A stretch of 64,000 nt of DNA from Pseudomonas sp. CCC3.1 (GTDB lineage: Bacteria; Pseudomonadota; Gammaproteobacteria; Pseudomonadales; Pseudomonadaceae). Under the pieces are notes generated by a model. That model was not told the origin of the DNA. It made no database searches and saw only the letters and a list, made by a program, of their open reading frames with translations. Positions 35,107-43,134 of the stretch are shown here, in pieces. Position numbers and translations under genes: made by a program. Numbering within the stretch: the stretch's first letter is position 1; every line of letters begins with the position of its first letter. Location of the stretch: NCBI RefSeq assembly GCF_034347405.1, contig NZ_CP133778.1, positions 3,906,001 to 3,970,000 on the forward strand, given 5' to 3'.

Positions 35107-35155
35107 ATGAAATTCTCCTGTTAAATACCGTTCCCACATTTCCAGGTCGTATAAG

Positions 35156-35917
35156 TCAGTCGGGCCAGCGGACTGTAAGGCCGCCGTCAATCACAATGCT
35201 CTGCCCGGTCAGATAGCTCGACGCATCACTGGTCAAAAACTGCACCAGTGACGCCACTTCATCCGCCCGCCCTACCCGGCCCAATGGAATCGCGCGCGCC
35301 GCTTTGGCCAAGCCTTCCGGCCCCAGCGAGTTCTTCGCATCCAGCGACTGCGGCGTCTCGATCAACCCCGGGATCACCGCATTGCAACGAATGCCCTTGG
35401 CCGCCAACTCCACCGCCAGCGACCGGCACAACCCTGGCACGCCAGCCTTGGCCGCTGCGTAATGGCTGTGTTCCTGCCAGCCGTACACGCCACCGGCGAT
35501 GGATGAAATGGCAACCAGCGCTCCACCCTCGCCCATGTACCGGGTCGCCGCGCGGAAGGTGCGCATGACCCCGGTCAGGTCGACATTGAGCATCTCGTCC
35601 CACAGCGCATCGGTCATTTCCAGCAACGGCGCGCGCCGCAACAACCCGGCATTGGCAACTGCATAATCCAGGCGCCCAAAATGCTTCACCGCCTGCTCGG
35701 CCAACGCGTCAACCGAGGCGCTGTCGCCCACATCCAGCTCCAGCATCAGACACTCGCCACCCGCCGCCTCCACCTGGGTAACGGTGGTCTGCGGGTCATG
35801 GGGGTCAGCCGGGTAATACCCGCCGACCACCGCCACGCCATGGCGCGCATAGGCCACGGCCAGCGCTTGGCCGATGCCGCTGGCGGCGCCAGTGATCAAA
35901 GCAACTTTACGGCTCAT
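35156..35917 (-). CDS. SDR-family oxidoreductase (first of two)
   Basis: 253-residue classical short-chain dehydrogenase: TGAASGIG, LDVGD, ANAG, the catalytic Ser in AISSIAGG, YAAAK and IPGLIETP. The tail SYLTGQSIVIDGGLTVRWPD is typical of 3-ketoacyl reductase-like SDRs. It differs clearly from the neighbouring SDR after beta-strand 2 (GGYYPADPHDP insert), so the pair is unlikely to be a recent duplication and may act on successive intermediates. The start ATG at 35917 has GGAGAG upstream. It lies 10 bp after the MFS gene. Confidence 0.9.
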   Translation of the reverse strand: MSRKVALITGAASGIGQALAVAYARHGVAVVGGYYPADPHDPQTTVTQVEAAGGECLMLELDVGDSASVDALAEQAVKHFGRLDYAVANAGLLRRAPLLEMTDALWDEMLNVDLTGVMRTFRAATRYMGEGGALVAISSIAGGVYGWQEHSHYAAAKAGVPGLCRSLAVELAAKGIRCNAVIPGLIETPQSLDAKNSLGPEGLAKAARAIPLGRVGRADEVASLVQFLTSDASSYLTGQSIVIDGGLTVRWPD

Positions 35918-35927
35918 GAAACTCTCC

Positions 35928-37268
35928 TTATTGAACGGTTTCCGGGCGCACATGGCGCGCAGCAAACATCAAGATCCCAGACAGGAAGCACGGCACGGCG
36001 CCAAACCACAGCGCGGCGGTCTGCCAATCGCTGCCGGCGGACAACACTTGGGTCGCGCCAAAGCCTGCGACCACCGCGCCAATCGGCCCCATGGCGTGAA
36101 TAATCGCGCCGCCAGTGGCGCGGATGCTGGTCGGGAAGCTTTCACTGATAAAGAACAGCGCCGCCGAATACGGGCCAATCAGGAAGAACAAGCCCAAGCT
36201 GTACAACCCGACCACCATCGCCATGTTGCTCGGGCCAAAAAGCATCCCGGCGAATGACAGGCCGCCGAGCATCCAACCCAGGCCAATCACATTGCGGCGG
36301 CCGATCTTGTCCCCCAGCCAGCCGTGGCTCAGGTAGCCGCAATAGCCCACCAGGTTGGACAGAACGAGGATGATCAGCGAATTTTCGAAGGAAATGTGGT
36401 GCACGCTGACGATCACCGACGTGCCGAGCACGCTGAACACCTGGATCGCCGCCCAGTTGAGCAGCAGCGCGGCACCGATCACCAGCGTGGCGCGACGGGC
36501 CGGGCCACGGAACGCAGCCTTGAGGCCCGCCTTGCTGTGTTCGTCGTAGTCAACGCCATAGGTCTGGGCGACATTTTGCGCCTCGCTCACCGCACCGCTG
36601 TTACGCAGCGCGCTGATGCGCTGGTGGATCTGGAACTGCGGGCTTTCTTTGAGCTTGCGCGCCATGATCGCGATCACGATGGCCGGGATCGCGGCGAAAA
36701 TAAAGCAACCTTGCCAACCGATGACCGGCAACAAGATGGCGGTCAAACCGGCGGCGATCAACGCCCCCACCGGCCAGCCACCCTGCACCAGGCTGTAGAT
36801 GAAGCCGCGACGCTTGGTCAGTTTCGGGTCTTGGGAAGCGCCGTACAGCTCACTCAAATAGGTGGCGTTGACGGTTTCTTCGGCATACCCCAGGCCCGCC
36901 AGTGAACGGATCAGAATCAGCGGTGACTTGCCCCACGACCCACCGAGGGCGGTCAGCGCCGAGCACAACGCAGAACCGGCCACGGTGAAGATAATCCCGG
37001 TGCGACGCCCCAACTTGTCGACAATCGGGCCGATGGCCAATGCGACCACCGCCGTGCCCACCGCCACCCACGTTGCAATTTGCGCTTGCTCGACCTCATT
37101 CCAACCAAAGTGCTTGCCGATCTCCGGCAACAAGGTCCCGAACAAAATGAAGTCGTACACCGCGAACACCCAGGCGAAAAACGCAATCCGGGTGGCAAAA
37201 CGCACCTCCTGGGACGTCAATTGCTGGGGTTTCCAGCCAGTCAGATCAAGCTTGTCGTAAATAGACAT
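35928..37268 (-). CDS. MFS transporter, metabolite:H+ symporter type
   Basis: 446 residues with twelve predicted helices in two six-helix halves and a central cytoplasmic loop (about 205-255). The loop after helix 2 is DKLGRRTG and its repeat in the second half is GDKIGRRNVIG, the MFS motif A. The YDFILFGTLLPEI start of helix 1 is typical of the aromatic-acid/sialate/metabolite symporter group. It would import the operon's substrate across the inner membrane. It lies 50 bp after the hydrolase gene and 10 bp before the first SDR. Confidence 0.9.
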   Translation of the reverse strand: MSIYDKLDLTGWKPQQLTSQEVRFATRIAFFAWVFAVYDFILFGTLLPEIGKHFGWNEVEQAQIATWVAVGTAVVALAIGPIVDKLGRRTGIIFTVAGSALCSALTALGGSWGKSPLILIRSLAGLGYAEETVNATYLSELYGASQDPKLTKRRGFIYSLVQGGWPVGALIAAGLTAILLPVIGWQGCFIFAAIPAIVIAIMARKLKESPQFQIHQRISALRNSGAVSEAQNVAQTYGVDYDEHSKAGLKAAFRGPARRATLVIGAALLLNWAAIQVFSVLGTSVIVSVHHISFENSLIILVLSNLVGYCGYLSHGWLGDKIGRRNVIGLGWMLGGLSFAGMLFGPSNMAMVVGLYSLGLFFLIGPYSAALFFISESFPTSIRATGGAIIHAMGPIGAVVAGFGATQVLSAGSDWQTAALWFGAVPCFLSGILMFAARHVRPETVQ

Positions 37269-37318
37269 GAATCGCGCCTCGGAAGGTGAGTTGGCCCCGG
37301 CAGGAGCAAGCGTGTGGA

Positions 37319-38197
37319 TCAGGTACGTGGGTTACGGCTGACAAAGTCGTCGGCGATCTCGTCGAAGGTGACGAAGCGCACCCCGGCATGGCCCTGGATG
37401 TGTTCGATCAGGCGCTCAAGCATCAGCAGCACTTGCGGGCGGCCGGAGACGTCGGGATGGATGGTCATGGTGAACACCGCGTGTTCATGCTCGCGGTACA
37501 CCCAGTCGAACTGATCACGCCACATTTCTTCCAGGTGGCGCGGGTTGACGAAGCCGTGGCTGTTGGGGGCTTTTTTGATGAACATCATTGGCGGCAGGTC
37601 GTCGAGGTACCAATTGGCCGGGATCTCTACCAGCGCCGTTTCTTCACCGCGTACCAACGGTTTCATCCACGTATCGGGGTGTTGGCTGTAATCAATCTTG
37701 GTCCAGCTGTCACCTTTACGTACGTAGTAGGGGTGGAAGTCGTTGTGCATCAGGCTGTGGTCGTACTTGATGCCCTTTTTCAGCAGCAATTCGTTGGTGA
37801 CCTTGCTGAACTCCCACCACGGTGCGACGTAACCCGTAGGACGTTTGCCAGTGACCTGGGTGATCAGCTCGATGGATTTATCGAGGACGATTTCTTCCTG
37901 TTCAGCGGTCATGGCGATGGGGTTTTCGTGGCTGTAGCCGTGTACGCCAATTTCGTGACCGGCGTCAGCCACGGCCTTCATCTGTTCAGGAAAGGTTTCC
38001 ATCGAATGGCCGGGGATAAACCAAGTGGTGCGCAGGCCATAGCGCTCAAACAATTTCAGCAGACGGGGCGCGCCGACTTCACCGGCAAACAGGCCACGGG
38101 AGATGTCGTCTGGCGAGTCTTCGCCACCGTAGGAACCGAGCCAACCGGCGACGGCATCAACGTCGACGCCAAACGCACACAGGATGTCTTTAGCCAT
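37319..38197 (-). CDS. Polysaccharide-deacetylase-fold hydrolase (HpPgdA / cyclic-imide-hydrolase / PuuE-like)
   Basis: 292 residues with a NodB-homology TIM-like barrel and no signal peptide. The first metal-binding motif is FGVDVDAVAGWL, not TFDDG, and the His pair is HGYSHENP; TIHPDVSGRPQ is the late His motif. This form is close, from memory, to Helicobacter HP0310 (PgdA) and to the 293-residue cyclic imide hydrolase of P. putida, and related to PuuE allantoinase. Cytoplasmic location and catabolic neighbours make a small cyclic amide or imide more likely than peptidoglycan. First gene of the seven-gene operon; operator-like repeats lie just upstream. Confidence 0.85.
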   Translation of the reverse strand: MAKDILCAFGVDVDAVAGWLGSYGGEDSPDDISRGLFAGEVGAPRLLKLFERYGLRTTWFIPGHSMETFPEQMKAVADAGHEIGVHGYSHENPIAMTAEQEEIVLDKSIELITQVTGKRPTGYVAPWWEFSKVTNELLLKKGIKYDHSLMHNDFHPYYVRKGDSWTKIDYSQHPDTWMKPLVRGEETALVEIPANWYLDDLPPMMFIKKAPNSHGFVNPRHLEEMWRDQFDWVYREHEHAVFTMTIHPDVSGRPQVLLMLERLIEHIQGHAGVRFVTFDEIADDFVSRNPRT

Positions 38198-38242
38198 AAC
38201 GTGTCTCCTTAACGATCAATTGACAGCACGATGCGCTTTATC

Positions 38243-38272
38243 AAATGTACCAATTAATAAAATGTACATTTT
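38243..38272. promoter_or_regulatory. ATGTAC operator candidate upstream of the hydrolase operon
   Basis: A perfect 14-bp palindrome AAAATGTACATTTT (38259-38272) with an AAATGTAC half-site at 38243-38250, 46 to 75 bp upstream of the hydrolase start. FadR-type GntR proteins bind short palindromes of this kind, and the divergent gene encodes one. Binding is inferred from position. Confidence 0.5.
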
Positions 38273-38409
38273 TACAGAGGCAGCTTTCATGCCAGTTCGT
38301 GCAGCAACCGGTTACGGAAAATGGGCTTATCGCTAAGAAGTGCGGAATAGGGGGTGTGGCGTGATTTCGAAAAGCGGGCCTGAAGGTTGCAAGGAGCAAC
38401 CAAGCAAAT

Positions 38410-38436
38410 AATGTATCTTTTACAAATAGATACATT
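38410..38436. promoter_or_regulatory. Second operator candidate near the GntR gene
   Basis: AATGTATCT and AGATACATT form a perfect 9-bp inverted repeat with a 9-bp spacer. It shares the AATGTA element with the palindrome at 38259 and lies about 125 bp before the regulator gene, in an AT-rich stretch likely to contain its promoter. The 38198-38560 gap holds no gene. Confidence 0.5.
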
Positions 38437-38560
38437 TTGGTGCATATAAGTAACACGATGCCCTTATAGGCCCCCAAAAAGTGCCGCGGATGTGGCGCTG
38501 AGTGACAGACACAACTATGAGAGAATCCCCGGCTTCCTTTTTATGTGCCCAGAGAAACCG

Positions 38561-39550
38561 ATGAAAGCAGTGTCCGCCTCGGCCTCCCGTTACGCGATGA
38601 TTCACCAGGTGTTGCGTGAAGCCATCATCAACGGGACCGCCCGCCACGGCCTGGTTTTGCTCGAAGCGCCCTTGGCCGACCTGTTCGGCACCAGCCGCGT
38701 GCCGGTGCGCAAGGCGCTGGACCTGCTGCATGACGAGGGCCTGATCTGCCGCTTCAATGGCCGCGGCTACCTGATCAACCCCGAAGGCGTCGACCTGGAG
38801 CCACAGCGCCTGCCGCTGACCCACGCGCATCTGGGGCTCAATGACGACGCAGAGTTGGTGGACACACGGCCGCTGGGGGAGCGGATTGTCGAGGAAATCG
38901 GCTCAGCCTTGTCCACCTGCATTGTGTTTGGCCACTACCGGCTGGACGAACAGGCGGCCGCTGACCACTTTGGCGTCAGCCGCGCCGTGGTGCGTGAGGC
39001 GCTGATGCGCCTGCGTGATCGGGGCCTGGTGGAAAAAGAGCCCTACTCCCAATGGCTGGCTGGGCCATTGACTGCACGGGAAGTCACCGAGGACTACGAA
39101 CTGCGCGCCTGCCTGGAACCCGAAGCCTTGCGCCAGAGCGCGCCAAACCTTGATCGTGAAATGCTCGAAGCCATGTTGCAGCGCGTGCTGGCGGCACAAA
39201 ACGCCACGCTGTGCAGCCTGGAAGCTATCGAGCAGATCGAGCAGGACTTGCATCAGCACTGCCTGGCGGGCCTGCGCAATCGCAAGATCGCCATGCTGAT
39301 TCGCCAGGGCCAGAGCCCGATGATCATCAGCCGGATTTTCTACCGCTTGCTGGGCATTGGCGCCGACCCGGCCATGCTGGCTGAGCATCGACTGATTCTC
39401 GAACTCTTGTTGCATGGTGCCTTCGACGCCGCCGCACTCAACCTGCGTGAACACCTGCAACGGGCTCGGCAGCGGATGTTGCAGAAACTCAAAGTATTGT
39501 CGGTGCTACCCGAGCAGCCCCTGCCCGCTTACCTGCAAAAGCTCAGTTGA
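38561..39550 (+). CDS. GntR/FCD-family regulator with two winged-helix domains
   Basis: About 329 residues, roughly 90 more than a usual FadR-type regulator. The first winged helix (about 10-75) has LADLFGTSRVPVRKALDLLHDEGLI, shortened here to its recognition helix SRVPVRKALD. The second (about 105-175) has AADHFGVSRAVVREALMRLR. An FCD ligand domain follows (about 180-310) with EDYELRACLEP, DLHQHCLAG and EHRLILELL, the usual metal/ligand positions. Divergent to the seven-gene operon, so its likely controller. The start at 38561 is the Met before the first domain; in-frame starts 6 (38543) and 23 codons (GTG 38492) upstream are possible. Confidence 0.85.
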   Translation: MKAVSASASRYAMIHQVLREAIINGTARHGLVLLEAPLADLFGTSRVPVRKALDLLHDEGLICRFNGRGYLINPEGVDLEPQRLPLTHAHLGLNDDAELVDTRPLGERIVEEIGSALSTCIVFGHYRLDEQAAADHFGVSRAVVREALMRLRDRGLVEKEPYSQWLAGPLTAREVTEDYELRACLEPEALRQSAPNLDREMLEAMLQRVLAAQNATLCSLEAIEQIEQDLHQHCLAGLRNRKIAMLIRQGQSPMIISRIFYRLLGIGADPAMLAEHRLILELLLHGAFDAAALNLREHLQRARQRMLQKLKVLSVLPEQPLPAYLQKLS

Positions 39551-40339
39551 TCAGGGCTTCAGTGCTTTCTTCGGGTAAATGTCGTAGCGGCTCGATTTAC
39601 CGTCCAGTGCATGGCTCGGTTTTGGCCCGGCAATACACGGTGCCTTGCGCGGGCGCTTGACGACCACTCGATGGGTCGCCAGCGCCAGTGCTGCTTCCAG
39701 CAAGGCGGGCGCGTCGTTGTCATCCCCGACCAGCGGCCGGAACAGGCGCATTTCTTTCTTCACCAGGGCAGTTTTCTCACGATGCGGGAACATCGGGTCG
39801 AGGTAGATCACTTGCGGTGCCTCGCCCTCCCAATGACGCATCACTTCAATCGAGTTGCCTTTAAGCAAGCGCATGCGCGACACAATCGGCGCCACGTCAA
39901 AGTCTTCCAGCCCCCGGGCCAGACCGTCTTCCAGCAAGGCGCCGATCAAGGGTTGGCGCTCGACCAGACTCATCTCACAGCCCAGGCTCGCCAGCACGAA
40001 TGCGTCCTTGCCCAACCCTGCCGTGGCGTCCAGCACGCGTGGGCGCACGCCTTGCTGAATACCGACCGCCTTGGCAATCATCTGCCCGGTGCCGCCACCA
40101 AATAGTCGACGGTGGGCCGCGCCGCCTTCAACAAAGTCGACCCGCACCGGGCCGGGAGCCTCCGGGCCAAGCTGTTGCAGTTGCAAACCCTGAGGCCCGA
40201 CCTGCAATGCAAAGTCAGCCTCGGCCTCAGGCTCGGCCAAAGGCAGCCCCAGGCGCTCAGCCCATTGCTCGGCCAAGGCCTGATACGCCTCCTCCAATGC
40301 CTCGACGTTGATACGACTGCCTGCTGCTTGCTCACTCAT
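39551..40339 (-). CDS. rsmJ: 16S rRNA (guanine-1516-N2)-methyltransferase
   Basis: 262 residues of the RsmJ/YhiQ family. RRLFGGGTGQMIAKAVGI and VLDATAGLGKDAFVLASLG (SAM motif I, shown in part as DATAGLGKD) are diagnostic, and YLDPMFPHREKTALVKKEM contains the catalytic DPMFP block. Its stop abuts the GntR stop (39550/39551). It marks the return to the conserved backbone after the accessory operon. Confidence 0.95.
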   Translation of the reverse strand: MSEQAAGSRINVEALEEAYQALAEQWAERLGLPLAEPEAEADFALQVGPQGLQLQQLGPEAPGPVRVDFVEGGAAHRRLFGGGTGQMIAKAVGIQQGVRPRVLDATAGLGKDAFVLASLGCEMSLVERQPLIGALLEDGLARGLEDFDVAPIVSRMRLLKGNSIEVMRHWEGEAPQVIYLDPMFPHREKTALVKKEMRLFRPLVGDDNDAPALLEAALALATHRVVVKRPRKAPCIAGPKPSHALDGKSSRYDIYPKKALKP

Positions 40340-40432
40340 CTAAAAACACGCTCAAAAATTTAATGATCGGCAAACGCTGCCGATAAATGAAATATCCGGC
40401 ATTTTGCCAGAGCTGGGCGTCGACCGAGAGCT

Positions 40433-41053
40433 ATGTCAGACATTCATTCCACATCCATCGGCTTTATTGCGCCTATTGGCGACTTTGGCCGACACAATTC
40501 TCAGATCACAGGCAGCGTCAATCACCTGTGGAAGGACTTCTATGCCCAGGCGATGGCAGAGCAGGCCTCGACTGAAGACTATGCGGCCATCGACATGCCC
40601 GCCGCCCCCGTTGATGAAAACGCCGAGCCCACGGGTGGCAGCGACCTGCTGAGCCATATCGTGACTCAGCGCCATTGCGAGGTGCAGGACACCGAGCTAA
40701 AGCCGCCTGAAGCGCTGTTTTTGCCGATTGCCGAATTCGAGCTCGATTTGCTGCCGCCGACAGCGCCACCCTTCCCGCCCGAAGAAATCACGCAACAGCA
40801 ACACCAGCAGGACTTCAACGACACATGGATTCGCCCGTTGGTGATGGCGCAAGGTCATCCGCTGCCGACGCCCGGGCCTGCTCCTGAGCCGCGTCCCTTG
40901 CACCTGCCGATTGCCGAATTTGAAATGGACTTGCTCGACAAACCCGCCGAGCCGTTTGACGCCATCACCTTGATTGAACAGCAACACGCGATGGACTTCG
41001 ACCTGGCCTGGGCCCGCCCATTGGTCATCAACAACCTGCGGATGGCGGCTTAA
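40433..41053 (+). CDS. Hypothetical protein with an internal duplication
   Basis: 206 residues, acidic, Pro-rich in the middle, no signal or membrane segment. Residues 96-138 and 156-199 are clear duplicates: both have LPIAEFE(L/M)DLL, a Pro-rich spacer, a Gln/His run (QQQHQQDF or EQQHAMDF) and a (I/A)RPLV end. A weaker third version may lie near residues 33-41 (WKDFYAQAM). I recognise no family. A run of this kind suggests a short linear motif that docks on a partner protein. It overlaps the convergent DUF72 gene by 4 bp. Confidence 0.75.
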   Translation: MSDIHSTSIGFIAPIGDFGRHNSQITGSVNHLWKDFYAQAMAEQASTEDYAAIDMPAAPVDENAEPTGGSDLLSHIVTQRHCEVQDTELKPPEALFLPIAEFELDLLPPTAPPFPPEEITQQQHQQDFNDTWIRPLVMAQGHPLPTPGPAPEPRPLHLPIAEFEMDLLDKPAEPFDAITLIEQQHAMDFDLAWARPLVINNLRMAA

Positions 41054-41919
41054 AGCAGCCCCAGTTGCTCGCTGGTGTGCGGCTGATGCAGCTCAACCAG
41101 AGCGGGTAACCCCGGCAAGCGCTCGCTCAACTGCTGATGAAACCGGCGCGCCAACTCCGGCGCCCGATGATTGTCCGGGGTGTGCAAAAACACATAGGGC
41201 GTACGCCCTTCCTCGATCCAGCCCGCTACTTTTTCAACCCAGGGTTTCAGGTAAGGGTCATTGGCTTCCAGCTCCGGACGGCCGATAAAGCGCACTTGCG
41301 GAAACTGGGTGAACGCTGCAGGGCGCGGTGGCACTTTAGGTTTTTTCGATTGCGCGTGCAGGACGGCCGGATCGCGGGAGGTGCAACTGAACAGCGCCCG
41401 AGGATCCAGGCAAATGCGCTCGACCCCGCGCTCCCTCAACAAGCGATTGAGCAAACGCTCGGCATCGCCCTTGGCAAAGAACTCCGGATGACGCACTTCA
41501 ACGGCCAACGGGCGCTCCAGAGTGTCTATAAAGCTCACCAGCTCGGCCAGACGCTGTGGGCCAAAACTCGCAGGCAGTTGTAGCCAAAAGGGCGCTACAC
41601 GCACTCCTAACGGCCTTAATAGCTGCAGGAAGTCATCGACGGCTTGCGTTTGCTCGCGCAAATCGCCGCCGTGGCTGATCTCACGCGGAAACTTGGCGGT
41701 GAAGCGAAAATGTTCAGGCAGGCTGTGCGCCCAGCGCTCGACAGTCACCGGTTTGGGATTGGCGTAGAACGTGGTGTTGCCTTCGACAGCATTGAAGACC
41801 TGCGCGTACAGGCTCAGAAATTCCGTTGAGTGGGCATTCTGCGGGTACAGGCCTTCGCGCCAGGCGTTTTCACTCCAGGACGGGCAACCGAGGTAATACG
41901 GGAGGTGGGCGTCAGTCAT
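41050..41919 (-). CDS. DUF72 family protein (YecE-like)
   Basis: 289-residue TIM-barrel protein of unknown function. The hallmarks are GCPSWSENAWREGLYP at the N-terminus, YAQVFNAVEGNTTFYANP, FRFTAKFPREISH, and LEVRHPEFF-type strands (AVEVRHPEFF here). It is cytoplasmic by prediction. It overlaps the stop of the convergent repeat-containing hypothetical gene by 4 bp and lies 4 bp upstream of nothing but a short conserved gene on its other side. Confidence 0.92.
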   Translation of the reverse strand: MTDAHLPYYLGCPSWSENAWREGLYPQNAHSTEFLSLYAQVFNAVEGNTTFYANPKPVTVERWAHSLPEHFRFTAKFPREISHGGDLREQTQAVDDFLQLLRPLGVRVAPFWLQLPASFGPQRLAELVSFIDTLERPLAVEVRHPEFFAKGDAERLLNRLLRERGVERICLDPRALFSCTSRDPAVLHAQSKKPKVPPRPAAFTQFPQVRFIGRPELEANDPYLKPWVEKVAGWIEEGRTPYVFLHTPDNHRAPELARRFHQQLSERLPGLPALVELHQPHTSEQLGLL

Positions 41920-41923
41920 GCCG

Positions 41924-42220
41924 TCAAATGTACAGGTCCAGCCCCAGCACTTCTATTTCCCAATCGACAAAACCGGCGGTCGTCAGGTAGCTGGCCAAGG
42001 CGCTGGCAGCGTTTTTGCTCATGCCGCGCTGGAAGATCATGTCTTGCGAACGCACTGGCAATTGGCTGATACGTTCGCCGGAAGGCGCTGGGCGAGCGGC
42101 TTGCGGCGCACGTTCAGACTCGGATTCGCTGTCATCCACCGACTCATCAACCTGCACCTTGCCTTTGCGGGGCTTGCGCTTGATGGGGTAGGACTGAGAG
42201 GAAAAGCCGTCTATGCGCAT
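41924..42220 (-). CDS. Conserved hypothetical protein
   Basis: 98 residues. The first half is basic then acidic and disordered-looking (PIKRKPRKGKVQ, ESVDDSESESE). The C-terminal half (MIFQRGMSKNAASALASYLT and beyond) is more ordered and ends WEIEVLGLDLYI. No family is recognised. It sits 4 bp upstream of the DUF72 gene on the same strand, so the two are probably co-transcribed. Confidence 0.7.
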   Translation of the reverse strand: MRIDGFSSQSYPIKRKPRKGKVQVDESVDDSESESERAPQAARPAPSGERISQLPVRSQDMIFQRGMSKNAASALASYLTTAGFVDWEIEVLGLDLYI

Positions 42221-42291
42221 GGCTGCATGCTCTGTAGCGATATGGGCAATTTAGCGACGTTGGCCCGACTAAGCAAATAGCCAGCAAAATC

Positions 42292-42349
42292 CTTGCCTCG
42301 CGATCTTTTGATCTTTTAAAAGATCGCGAGGCAAGCTCGCTCCTACAAG
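42292..42349. repeat. REP-like inverted repeat, GTAGGAGCGAGCTTG family (copy 4)
   Basis: CTTGCCTCGCGATCTTTT and AAAAGATCGCGAGGCAAG around an 8-base centre, followed by the family flank GCTCGCTCCTAC; located just beyond the tsaB stop codon. Confidence 0.9.
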
Positions 42350-42352
42350 GGG

Positions 42353-43039
42353 CTATATGAGGTTACGTTCGGCTTTGGTCGCCGCGACTTTGTCGCGCAG
42401 GTACACCGGCTGGGCGTCGTCGGCGGGGATGGCTTCGCCTCGTTCCCAGGCAAAGCGTGCCAGGGTCAGCAAGTCTTCTGCGTGCGGCAACATGCCTGCG
42501 TCCAGAGCATACGGCTTGACGCTCAAGCGCTCGGCGTACCCCCAGCCCGTGCCCGCGCCAAACCATTCACCGCTGGCACCGACCGGCAAACCAGCGGTTT
42601 CAGGCGGCAATACGGCTTCAGCGCCTTGCAGGCACATTTCACCGGCCTGCTCGCGGTAGCAGCCCCAGTACACTTCGTCCATGCGCGCATCAATGGCAGA
42701 GGCCACTTGGGTCGCGCCGTGCTCGCGATAAGCGCGCTGAGCCAGGACGGCCAGGTTGGAGATCGGCAATACCGGGCGCTCCAGCGCAAAGGCCAAGCCC
42801 TGCACCACACCAATGGCGATACGCACGCCGGTAAAGGCACCCGGCCCGCGACCAAAGGCAATCGCGTCGACCGCCGACAGCTCAACCCCGGCCTGGGCCA
42901 GCAGTTCTTTAATCATCGGTAACAGCTTTTGCGCATGCAGGCGCGGGATCACCTCGTAGTGGCTCGTGACCTTGCCATCGTGCAGCAAGGCAACAGAGCA
43001 AGCTTCAGTCGCGGTATCCAGGGCCAGCAAGGTGCTCAT
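42353..43039 (-). CDS. tsaB: tRNA t6A biosynthesis protein TsaB
   Basis: 228 residues of the ASKHA fold. Together with TsaC, TsaD and TsaE it makes the threonylcarbamoyl modification of A37 in ANN-decoding tRNAs; TsaB dimerises with TsaD. Characteristic segments are LALDTATEACSVAL, AFGRGPGAFTGVRIAIG, and MDEVYWGCY. The start is placed at the ATG at 43039; a 26-codon N-terminal extension has no family support. tcdA in this window acts on the product of this pathway. Confidence 0.96.
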   Translation of the reverse strand: MSTLLALDTATEACSVALLHDGKVTSHYEVIPRLHAQKLLPMIKELLAQAGVELSAVDAIAFGRGPGAFTGVRIAIGVVQGLAFALERPVLPISNLAVLAQRAYREHGATQVASAIDARMDEVYWGCYREQAGEMCLQGAEAVLPPETAGLPVGASGEWFGAGTGWGYAERLSVKPYALDAGMLPHAEDLLTLARFAWERGEAIPADDAQPVYLRDKVAATKAERNLI

Positions 43040-43088
43040 CGGTGTTCCCGTCAGAATCAGAATTGAAAAAAGTGCAGCAGTATAAACA

Positions 43089-43114
43089 ACAACAGCCCGC
43101 AAGCGGGCTGTTGT
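43089..43114 (-). terminator. Hairpin between adk and tsaB
   Basis: AACAGCCCGC / GCGGGCTGTT with a very short loop, followed on the minus strand by TTGTTGTTTATA. Probable terminator for adk. Confidence 0.65.
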
Positions 43115-43134
43115 CAAACGTCAAAATCGAGTTA

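Noticed and set aside
37319..38197. Secreted peptidoglycan deacetylase
   Set aside because: There is no signal peptide or membrane anchor, and the neighbours are a transporter and dehydrogenases; a cytoplasmic amide/imide hydrolase fits better. Not excluded.
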